This document shows, piece after piece, positions 1 to 18,200 of a DNA stretch of 20,958 bases; the first letter of the stretch is position 1, and every line of letters starts with the position of its first letter. Position numbers and translations under genes: made by a program. Source of the DNA: Ministeria vibrans ATCC 50519 (Eukaryota; Opisthokonta; Filasterea); contig CALSCP010000099.1 in assembly GCA_943704425.1 (NCBI GenBank), positions 78,383 through 99,340 on the forward strand, read 5' to 3'. The notes beneath the pieces are model-generated. The model had not been told where the DNA came from. It saw only the letters and a program-made list of their open reading frames with translations, and did not search any database.

Positions 1-2
1 GC

Positions 3-494
3 AGCTGTTCTTCGACCGCACGACGCAGGGCATTCTCAGCGGCGACCCTTCGTGAACTTTTCGAACTTTCCTCCGCTCTCACAGAAGACTCGAGCGAGTC
101 TGCGGCGTACCTCTGTCGTTTGCATTCTCATACTCAAGACACTGTCTCGCAAGCCAGTCTCGGTGGCGCTGCCAATCGAGCATTCTACAGAGAAAGCGAG
201 AGCGGGTCAGAGCGATCCTTTGTGTTTTGGCGCCAAGTCGTGCAACGGGCGCTGGACGGGCACCAGGCGGCGGGCGCAGCTGGAAAGACACTGTGTGCGC
301 TACCTTGCGTGGGTGGGCGGGAGGGCAAGGGCGTCGTGGGCCGCAGTATCGCCGGATGCGGTTCGGCAGCGACGCGCGCCAATGGGGCATCTGAGAGCCA
401 CCTCCAGAAGCCGGTTGGCAACACTCGCGACGCTTGCGGACATTGCGTTCCGTCGTCTGTCTTTAAGTGCTGTCTTGAACGAGGGCGACAGTAA
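3..494 (+). CDS. 3' end of an unrecognised protein-coding gene (partial, frame uncertain)
   Basis: I do not recognise this protein. The frame starting at base 3 stays open from the window edge to a TAA at 492-494, giving 163 residues with no 5' end. It reads like real protein in its first two thirds, with mixed acidic, aromatic and hydrophobic residues such as TLRELFELSS and SFVFWRQVVQRALDG, then becomes Gly/Cys/Arg-rich. Base composition changes sharply from GC-rich to AT-rich just after the TAA, and an AATAAA follows 50 nt later. This matches the short 3' UTRs elsewhere in the window. Two other frames compete: frame 1 is open to 531 but is Arg/Ser-rich, and frame 2 stops at 53-55. An unrecognised intron is possible. 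The gene converges on the transporter, with 85 bp between stops. Confidence 0.42.
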   Translation, partial: SCSSTARRRAFSAATLRELFELSSALTEDSSESAAYLCRLHSHTQDTVSQASLGGAANRAFYRESESGSERSFVFWRQVVQRALDGHQAAGAAGKTLCALPCVGGREGKGVVGRSIAGCGSAATRANGASESHLQKPVGNTRDACGHCVPSSVFKCCLERGRQ

Positions 495-544
495 AATAAT
501 AATGAATTTAATGATAACTCATAAGTCATAACAGATAAAATATG

Positions 545-550
545 AATAAA
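545..550 (+). promoter_or_regulatory. polyadenylation signal AATAAA for the partial + strand gene
   Basis: A canonical AATAAA lies in an AT-rich stretch 50 nt after the proposed TAA at 492-494 and just before the stop codon of the convergent transporter. Cleavage 10-30 nt downstream would put the 3' end inside or next to the transporter's last exon. Assigning it to the upstream gene is inference. Confidence 0.45.
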
Positions 551-579
551 AGCTTCTGGTATGGAATCATAGATTTACA

Positions 580-3279
<2,700 letters not shown>

Positions 3280-3399
3280 GCGAAATGATTGACTGCCGAA
3301 TTTGCTATTACTTATTTGACCAATTCATAATATTTTTTTTCATATTGAATATTCAAACTCTCAATTTTGTTTTAAGAGTTGGATTTCTAACCAATTGGT
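3280..3399. promoter_or_regulatory. Shared 120-bp upstream region of the transporter (-) and DIM1 (+)
   Basis: The two start codons point away from each other with 120 bp between them, so promoter and both 5' UTRs must fit here unless upstream non-coding exons exist. It is AT-rich. It holds a CCAAT at 3320-3324 and a perfect palindrome CCAATTGG at 3391-3398, which carries CCAAT on both strands one base before the DIM1 ATG. No clear TATA box was seen. Promoter function is inferred from layout. Confidence 0.6.
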
Positions 3400-4741
<1,342 letters not shown>

Positions 4742-4787
4742 CGGTGTAGAATTGAAAGAAAAAAACTTTTTTTTGTTGTTGTTTTGT

Positions 4788-10705
<5,918 letters not shown>

Positions 10706-11009
10706 TTGCAGGAAAATAATTAATTAAAATCCCAATAATTATTTATAATAATAATTATTAATGAATAACACTACTACTAATTTAATAATTTAAATGGGTT
10801 GTATTCTTCTTCTTCTTCTAATAATTAATACTAATAAATGGGTTGTATTCTTCTTCTTCTAATAATTAATACTAATAATAAAAATAAATAATAATCAGAT
10901 TTGAAAGAGAGGAGAGCCACAGATGGATAATTGTAATGCACTGATGCTCTGCGTTATGCATATTCATTTTTTATGTGACAGGGCGTTTCATTTTTTATAT
11001 TTTTTACTA
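10706..11009. other. CSN6-MSH4 intergenic region with MSH4 upstream sequence
   Basis: 304 bp lie between the CSN6 stop and the MSH4 start, both on the - strand. It must hold the CSN6 3' UTR and the MSH4 promoter. It is very AT-rich and contains two tandem copies of the interspersed repeat. No convincing coding sequence was seen, nor an AATAAA on the - strand. Confidence 0.7.
10791..10872 (+). repeat. Two tandem interspersed-repeat copies upstream of MSH4
   Basis: The core TAAATGGGTTGTATTCTTCT starts at 10791 and 10835. Each copy continues through TTC units into AATAATTAATACTAAT. The second copy is nearly identical to the first, with one fewer TTC, suggesting a local duplication of about 42-44 bp. 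Confidence 0.9.
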
Positions 11010-12469
11010 TCAGTGCAAGTCAGCAACGGACATGGTGTGAATGGGATGAGATGGCATCATTTTGCGCTCGTTGACGACACTAAAGTCCTCGACAAGGCGA
11101 CGGATGTGATTGCAGCCATTGGTCATAGTTGCCATGTACGTGGTGAGCAGAACATCATTGGTCATCTGAGAGACGAAATGAGGCGCGTGTCGTTAAAAAC
11201 TTGGTTATAATCAAGAACAATCAAACTTACGGTGAGCTGCTCTTGGTCGAGCGCAGCGGGGTTGGTTGCAGCAGGCAGACGGCCAGCAAGCAGACTGGCC
11301 TCGCGCACAATGGCCTGCAGACGCTCCGTTGCGGTCACGTCGGAAGGATCCGTCGCCACTCGACCGGCTCGTACGTCCGCCAGAAACGCCGTAATGAGTG
11401 ACAGACGACTGCGTAGCATCTCAATTGCGTTGAACTGCTTTGACAAGAACTGATTGACTGCGCCCAAAAACAAAACAATTATTGTTGCATGGGCATTTTT
11501 TTTTGTTTTTTTTTTGTACCAGTCGATGTGCCTTCACTCTCTTGACCCAATTGTGTGGCAACATGATCAACAGCAATCTTTTCTCCGTCGCTTGTCTCGA
11601 TCTTGTACGCTGTCGGACTCAGAAAAACTCTAGACGAAATGTGTGAAGAGGAGTGCGTGAGCGAATACTCTACACTGTACCTGGGTAGCTCTAAGGAAGT
11701 GTCGAGGATCGTCTCGTACAGCGTCATTGGCAAGTCAGTACTAGTCGACTCGCTCTGTGGCTGCACTTGCAAATACAATGCACTCTAAATAAAAGCAAAC
11801 GTCAATAGTATAATAAATTGTTGCACTGTTCGACAACGCACTTCGTTGCACTTGAGAATCTGTTGGTGGATGGCCAGCTCGCGCGGACCAACAGCTTCGC
11901 CAGTCGAGTACCAGCCAAGCACATCGTAGTCGGGGAACACTTGGCTGAACTGTTCCTTTTTTGCGGCGTAGTACTCTCGGTCGAGTGTGTGCGACTAAGG
12001 GACAGGGGTCAGTGTGGAAGAGACACGTCGCACAAACGGCCTTGCACGCTCACCTCGTCCCCCATTTCGGCCTGGCTCCTGATCACAAGCTCATACGAGG
12101 TGAATATTTCGACTTTGCGATCCATTAGGACACCGAGAAGCGCACCGGCGGCTGCACAAAGAGTAACGGAGTGTCGAAGTGGGTCGCAAAACACAACGCA
12201 AACACAGTACCGAAAGGCTTCTCGTCTCCTGTGCGTTCGCCACGCATCATGACACGCGTGAAATGGTCCCCGACGTTGATGAGCACGAGAGGATGGATCG
12301 ACACGCTGCTATGGCCCTTTTTGAACCGTTTCTCTTCTAGCACTCCCGACACGACTGTGCCCTGTCCTTGGGCAAGAGCAGCCGCCGCAGCTGCCGCCGC
12401 CTCTGCTGCTGCTGCTGCTGCTGCATCAGTGCCCACTGCGGGAGTCCCCGTCTCAGTTGCGCTCGACAT
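11010..12469 (-). CDS. CSN6: COP9 signalosome subunit 6 (CSN6), 7 exons, 368 aa
   Basis: Non-catalytic MPN-domain subunit of the COP9 signalosome, which removes NEDD8 from cullin-RING ubiquitin ligases. It partners the catalytic CSN5. Exons are 12469-12211, 12151-12054, 11994-11842, 11784-11681, 11629-11520, 11457-11231 and 11165-11010, 1107 nt, all GT-AG and in frame. Residues 15-36 are poly-Ala with one Glu, encoded by a GCN triplet run, a feature also seen in animal CSN6. The MPN domain starts at SSVSIHPLVLINVGDHFTR and includes GALLGVLMDRKVEIFTSYEL. LGWYSTGE occupies the position where catalytic MPN+ proteins have GWYHSHP, so the JAMM metal site is absent, as expected for CSN6. Helical C-terminal matches include KIAVDHVA and NQFLSKQFNAIEMLRSRL. 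Human COPS6 is about 327 aa. Confidence 0.95.
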
Positions 12470-12655
12470 ACAAAAGAAAATAAATTGAAAATAAATTAAT
12501 TATTATGACTTATTGTTCAATGAGAGTCACTTGAAAAACACAATAATAAATTGTTACTTGCTTGAGTAAATAATACGTTTTTTCGTATGTTCATTGTTCG
12601 AATGTATTGTGAGATGTGTGAATGAAATATGTGGGTGTTTTTTTATGATTATTTT
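12470..12655. promoter_or_regulatory. Aquaporin 3' end and CSN6 upstream region
   Basis: 186 AT-rich bp between the aquaporin stop and the CSN6 start. It contains ATGTTCATTGTTC at 12587-12599, identical over 13 nt to 13929-13941 in the aquaporin/ZIP shared upstream region, and a related ATTGTTCAATGA near 12512. Regulatory meaning is inference. Confidence 0.45.
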
Positions 12656-13830
12656 TCAATCGTCCTTGTCCTTGGGAGCGTTTCGGTAGAGTGCAATGTA
12701 GCACAGGGCAGCAAGCATCGAGCCAGCAACGGGACCGGCAATGTACACATAGAAATCATGGAAGTTGTCCGTCACCTACAATATACAAGGTCCACACACA
12801 CATACACACAGGGTATCGTAGTATGAGGAAAGTTTTCGTACCACTGCCGGACCAAAGGAACGTGCCGGATTCATCGATGCGCCAGTGATAGGTACGCTGC
12901 ACGACAAGCAAGAGACACACAAAGGCGCGGTCAAAACGCCCTCATTTTATAATAGAGAGATCGTACCCAATCAGATGATCAACGAGCACAGTAAAGCCAA
13001 TGGCGAGGGGTGCATTGGTGCCGACCGCCCTGCCATCTTTGTCGGTACGCAGAATCACAAACACAAGCACAAAGGTGAGCATTCCTTCCATCACAATGCC
13101 GTTGGCAATCGAAACGCCAGGTCCCAACTGATGCAGACCCAAGTTGCCTTGGTCGCTGGAGGGAAAGGCAGCCTGATCAGAGACGAGGAAACGGACAGAG
13201 GAGATCAGTTCAAACGGGACGTGTCCAACTTGATCGGACCTTGAGCATCAAAGCACCCAAACAGGCTCCACACAGTTGAGCGATGACATACAAAATCCCC
13301 TTGATGATGTCGATGTAGCCACACATCACCATGGCGAGCGTCACAACTGCAACAGAACAGCAATATCAAAAAAAAAGTCCTTCCCGAGATCAAAATGCCA
13401 AAAGTGCGCTCCGGTTTCGGTTCGTTTTTTACCCGGGTTGATATGGCCACCACTGCAAAGCAAAAGGGGAGGTGGAGAGACGGGCGAGAGGGGTGAGTGC
13501 GGCCGACGGGGGGGGGTTTGTTGACATCGAATAATACCTGATGCTCGCACTGGCATAGACAAGGACGCAGATGGCCAGGCCGTGTGCCACTGCAATGCAG
13601 ATGAGGGGTGTCGCAGGCAGCATAAGCCCCGAGCTGAGGACGGCGCCGCAGCCAACGAAGACGAACAGAAAGGTCGCGAGCAGTTCCATGAAGACCGGTC
13701 GAATGTACACTCCCAGGAGACTCTCGTCCTTGCCTTGTGCCGTGCTTCCAATCCCCGACGAAGTGTTGATGGGGTCATCTAGATCGCCGTCGAGCAGAAA
13801 CGCTCTCTCATTCCGGTCGCGGTATGCCAT
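12656..13830 (-). CDS. Aquaporin (MIP family) with NPV/NPA motifs, 6 exons, 266 aa
   Basis: Six-helix water or small-solute channel. Exons are 13830-13538, 13452-13433, 13346-13240, 13172-12967, 12896-12842 and 12775-12656, 801 nt, GT-AG and in frame. TM1 is VFMELLATFLFVFVGCGAV. The first pore loop reads SGGHINPV (98-105), with Val in place of the usual Ala. The second is TGASMNPARSFGPAV with a normal NPA at 218-220. Counting from these motifs and aligning to human AQP1, the aromatic/arginine filter should be His83, His206, Ala215 and Arg221. The TM2 segment AVAHGLAI resembles plant TIPs more than AQP1. Exon 2 is a 20-nt microexon carrying the first pore-loop motif. Intron 3 uses a rare GTCCGA donor. 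Upstream TTG/GTG codons were rejected in favour of the ATG at 13830. Substrate is not predictable with confidence. Confidence 0.94.
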
Positions 13831-14019
13831 AGTACCAGTAAACAAACAATTCTATTTCGCAAAATTTTGATCTCGTGACAATTCGAAAAATGAAACTTCA
13901 AAGGTGAATGTTCAATGTTCAATGTTCAATGTTCATTGTTCAGTAATCACTTATCAGTTCATTCTGTTTGTCTACTCCCTTGAAATCCTCCCCACTCTCT
14001 CATCCTCGCCTGGACACCG
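13831..14019. promoter_or_regulatory. Shared 189-bp upstream region of the aquaporin (-) and ZIP transporter (+)
   Basis: The two start codons diverge with 189 bp between them. The middle holds a five-unit heptamer array. No TATA box was evident. Co-regulation of a water channel and a metal transporter from one promoter is inference from layout only. Confidence 0.55.
13907..13941. repeat. Five tandem AATGTTC heptamers in the shared upstream region
   Basis: Four exact AATGTTC units from 13907, then ATTGTTC at 13935-13941, 35 bp in all. The last two units contain the 13-nt string also found upstream of CSN6. A clustered factor-binding site or simple slippage would both explain it. Confidence 0.9.
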
Positions 14020-15191
14020 ATGGTGTCGGTGACGGAGCTGAAATGGGTACGTGCAATCCATCGTTGGACAAGTTTACCTTCTGACACTCATTCTGGCAGA
14101 TTGCCGTCGTGAGTACGCTGATTGGTGGACTCCTGGGCCTCTCTGCATTATGGTAAGCACCGAGAGACACGCGCCGCGCGACGTTTGATCTCTGACGCGC
14201 CTCATTTGTGCCCAGCATGACACGCGTCAATTCGACGTGGCGTGCACGCCTCTTTGCCATCGCCAACGCCTTCAGCGGCGGCGTCTTCTTGGGCGTTGCC
14301 CTCCTCCACATGCTGGCGGAGGCACAGGAATCGCTGGCGCAGTATGACTATCCCTGGGCCTTCTTCTCGGCGGGCGTGGCTGCCGTCGTAGTGCATGTCC
14401 TTGAGTCGACGGCGCTGCCGGCGGTCGTCAAGGCCATGTACCCGGCTACGGCGGATGCCGAGTGCGACGCAGGGGCCAAGGGCAACGGTGTGGATGGGGC
14501 TCTTGTGAACGGCGGCGACGTGCTCACGACGACGGTCACGCTGGACGAGACGGACAGATTATTATCAGCAGGTCAACGACGCTCATCGTTATCGGTGCTC
14601 AAACGCGAAAAGGAACAGCGCGCTCGACTCGTCGCCATTGTTCTACTGGTTGTCGTCAGTATTCACAGTGCGTTTGCAGGACTTGCACTGGGCGTGCAGA
14701 GCACCATGGGCAATGTGGGTGCCACCATGATCGCCATTCTCGTGCACAAAATGGTGGAGTCCTTTGCCATCTGTACCGCCTTCCTCACCACGGCCCTCTC
14801 GCTCTTCACCATCTCCATTCTCATGTGTGCCTTTTCTCTTGTTACGCCCGTCTTCATCACCATCGGCATCTGTGCGTTTCACGGCGACGACGAGTCGCTC
14901 GCCAGTGGCATCATCACGTCTGCCGCTGCCGGCAGCTTCCTCTACCTCGCCGTGCTCATCATGATGGGCGAGCACAGTCACGATGCGCCGTCGTCCCCAG
15001 GCAGAAGCAGTCAAGAGGCTAGCAGGGAGTCGCCACCAGTCGGAGAGAGCGAAGCAAAGGCAAGTGTGCGAGAGACGGAGCTCAAAGCGCACTCTCATGC
15101 GCCGCACGAGAGTGGCGCATTGGCTGCCGCGCGCATTGTTGCCATCTTTGTGGGCTATGGCGCAATGGCCGCACTGGCCATTGTTGCCTGA
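14020..15191 (+). CDS. ZIP-family (SLC39) divalent metal transporter, 3 exons, 351 aa
   Basis: Eight-helix ZIP transporter, expected to move Zn2+ or Fe2+ into the cytosol. Exons are 14020-14046, 14100-14152 and 14216-15191, 1056 nt, in frame. TM1 is IAVVSTLIGGLLGLSALC, and TM2 follows with NAFSGGVFLGVALLHML. TM4 has HSAFAGLALG (His177-Ser178). TM5 has VHKMVESFAI with His204, Lys205 and Glu208, giving the H-x-M-x-E pattern of IRT/ZRT-type ZIPs. The TM3-TM4 loop, normally the His-rich variable region, has no His. The TM7-TM8 loop (about 278-329) is long and carries EHSHD and HSHAPH instead. The first exon codes only 9 residues and was chosen because its ATG and GTACGT donor join in frame to a clear TM1. 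The codons are much more GC-rich than the MSH4 introns nearby. Confidence 0.92.
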
Positions 15192-15218
15192 TTTATATAA
15201 TTATAATTGTGTGTAACA

Positions 15219-15224
15219 AATAAA
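15219..15224 (+). promoter_or_regulatory. Polyadenylation signal AATAAA of the ZIP gene
   Basis: Canonical AATAAA 27 nt after the ZIP stop codon, in an AT-rich tail. It is only 9 bp from the opposite-strand signal of the EGF gene. Confidence 0.75.
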
Positions 15225-15233
15225 AGACGTAAA

Positions 15234-15239
15234 TTTATT
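15234..15239 (-). promoter_or_regulatory. Polyadenylation signal AATAAA of the EGF-repeat gene
   Basis: TTTATT on the + strand is AATAAA on the - strand, 34 nt beyond the EGF stop codon. Cleavage in the usual 10-30 nt range on both sides would make the two convergent mRNAs overlap by a few tens of bases. Confidence 0.7.
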
Positions 15240-15273
15240 TTCAATTCTGAAAGAGTGTCATAACAATGAAAAC

Positions 15274-18200
15274 TTAAACCGACGAAGAATCTGAGGAATT
15301 ATTAGCGTATGTTGCTGTGAGAGTGCCATCGTCGAATTCGCCGATCAAAAAGAAAGGGTTTGGAAAAGAGGCATCCCATTCACCACGCTTCAACGTGGTA
15401 TTGTTGACGGTAACGCATCCTCCCTGGCCGCCTTGAAGCGTGTCACTATTACCATGCGGATGTGGCTCCTCTTTGCGTCGGCAATGCGCGCGATAGAGCC
15501 TGAAAGCACAAATCACTATTATCAGGCCGACAATCGCAGCCACAATGGCAATCGCGGCAAGAACGCCCGCGCTAGGAGTCGTGGGGGAGGCACTCTGAGC
15601 ACAGGTGGTGCCGGAGAAAGCATCAGCGCAGGTGCACAGGAAGCCTGTCGGACCCAGCGGGGAGCACTGGCCGCCATTTTCACAAGGGTAGTCCGAACAA
15701 CTTGTCCGGACAAACACCGCAAATGTCACATTGCCAACGAAGTCATAAAAGGCCTGCTTAGGCGCGTCACGCCGTCCCGAAAACACCGGTGTCTGCGGCA
15801 TCCAACGATCGGTACTTCCACTGCGCGTCGCATACACACCCGTGCCAATCGCAGGACTCGGGATGCCAACCCGTGCCATCGTGGTAGCATAGATGGAGAG
15901 GTAGGCACTGAGGCGCGTCGAGCCAGGGGGGCTCACGTTTGTTTCTGGCAGAAACACTGAGTCGGGTTCAGGACCGTAGATCATACCGAGTCGTGTGTGC
16001 GTCAAAACGGTGATGTTCTCACCAACACCACGAGGGGAGTTTGACCCGGCAATGTGGAAGCTCTGAAAACTAGAGAGGCCCTCCACGTCAACTCGCGTGC
16101 AGGGGGCACAAAGAAGACCGCAGTAATTGCTTTGGGGAGACGGGCATTCACAAAAGAAGTCATCGGCGGCGGTGAACCTTGAAGGTGGGTAAGTCTTACA
16201 CTCACCGTTGCGACACAGGTTGCTCAGGCAAGGGCTAGGCGTCTCGCAAAAGTATCCGACCCACAGAGCGGTACATGTACAATCGCCCGTGAGTGAGACA
16301 CAAGTGGCGCCATTCTGACAGTGCGACGACACACAACGATCACATGTGGGCCCTGAATAACCATCGATGCATTGGCACCGATACTGTCCGGACTGATCGA
16401 GGTCATGACAAGTACCACCAAATCCACACGGTGAGACCGAACAGCCGCTGAAAAATTCACATTGAGTGCCTGACCAGCCAGTGGGACATTGACACGTAAA
16501 GGACCCTACAGGACTGAAGGCGCGCATGCAAGTCCCCCCATTCAAGCATGGGTTCGAATCGCACGCCATGTGAATAGCCTCACACAGCTTTCCAATGTAG
16601 CCGGGCAGACACACACAACCAAAATCACCAAACTTATTGTGGCAATATCCCGCATGCTGACAAGGGCTCGACTCGCACTCGTCCACATCCAATTCACACA
16701 GAGTGCCTGAAAATTCGGCGGGGCAAACACATGCAACCTCCGACGACACGGAGCCGTTGGCGGGTGGGTTTTCTACACAGCGGCCGCCATGACGACAAGG
16801 ATTTGGGGTACACTTGTCCATGGAGTAGTCACATAGAGCGCCGGTAAAAAGAGCCGCACACGCACACACAACTTGGTCGTCCATCTGTACACATGTGCCA
16901 AACAGACATGGCGTCGATGCACACAGATCCAAAAGAGTCTCGCAATGCGCTCCGGTGTAGCCAAAGGGACACTCGCATGTGTATTCGCACACACTATCAG
17001 AGCATAAGGCGCCATTGTGGCACGGGCTCGACAAACATTCGTTGGTATTGACAGCACAGTCCACACCCTCAAAACCACATGCACAGGTGCACGTGAAGCC
17101 ACCAAGATCATTGCTGCAGGTACCGCCAGATTGACAGGGACTCGAGTCGCACTCGTTTACATCCGTTTCGCAGCGCGATCCTGAAAACCCTAGCGCGCAA
17201 AGGCAAGAAAATCCATCAATGGCGTCATTGCAAGTGGCGCCATTCTTGCATGGTGACGATGTGCACTCATCAACGTTGGTCTCACAGTGAGTGCCTACAA
17301 ATCCCACAACACAAACACACATAAATCCATTGACAGCATCGGTACAGTCGGCGCCGTTCTGGCACGGCGTCGAAGCACACTCGTCCACGTCTGACTCGCA
17401 GAGGATGCCCGTATAGCCACTGGTGCAGACACACGTAAATCCGTCGACGCTGTCGGTACATGTGGCACCAAAAGAGCACGGGCTCGACGCACACTCGTTC
17501 AACTCGGATTTACATAGAACACCGGTAAAGCCACTGGGACAGACACACAGGTAGAGACCGACACTGTCGCTACAAGTGGCGCCATTCAAACACGGGCCCG
17601 ACGCACACTCATCAACGTCGGTCTCGCAGTTGGCACCAGCAAACCCAATCGCACAAGTGCATGCAAAGCTGTCCACAGTGTCGCTGCAGATTGCACCATT
17701 GGAGCATGGGCTCGACGCGCACTCGTCCATTTCAGACCCACACTCCACTCCGGTGAACCCGCGGACACACGTACACACAAATCCATTAATGCCGTCCGTA
17801 CAGCTGGCACCATTCGTACAAGGACTCGAAGTACACTCATCCACGTTGCTCGTACAGTCGGTGCCGAGGAAGCCGCTGGCGCACACACAAGAGAAACCCA
17901 AAAGTGAATCGTGGCAAGTGGCACCATTCGAGCACGGGCTCGAAGCACACACGTCTACATCGGTCTCGCACAGCGTACCAATTGCGCCAGACGGACAGGC
18001 GCAAGTAAAACCATCAATGGTGTCCGTACATGTGCCGGTGTTCTGGCAGGGACTCGACACACACTCGTTGATATCAGTGTTGCACAAAGTGCCAAAATAT
18101 CCACCGGCGCAGATGCACGTGAATCCGTTCACATGGTCGGTGCAGGTCGCGCCATTCATGCACGGACTCGATGCACACTCGTCCATGTCCACCTCGCAGT

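Noticed and set aside
14660-14790. ZIP transporter lacking its TM4 Glu (FAG instead of FEG)
   Set aside because: The FEG form belongs to ZIP1-3 types. IRT/ZRT-type ZIPs use H-S in TM4 and H-x-M-x-E in TM5, which this protein has.
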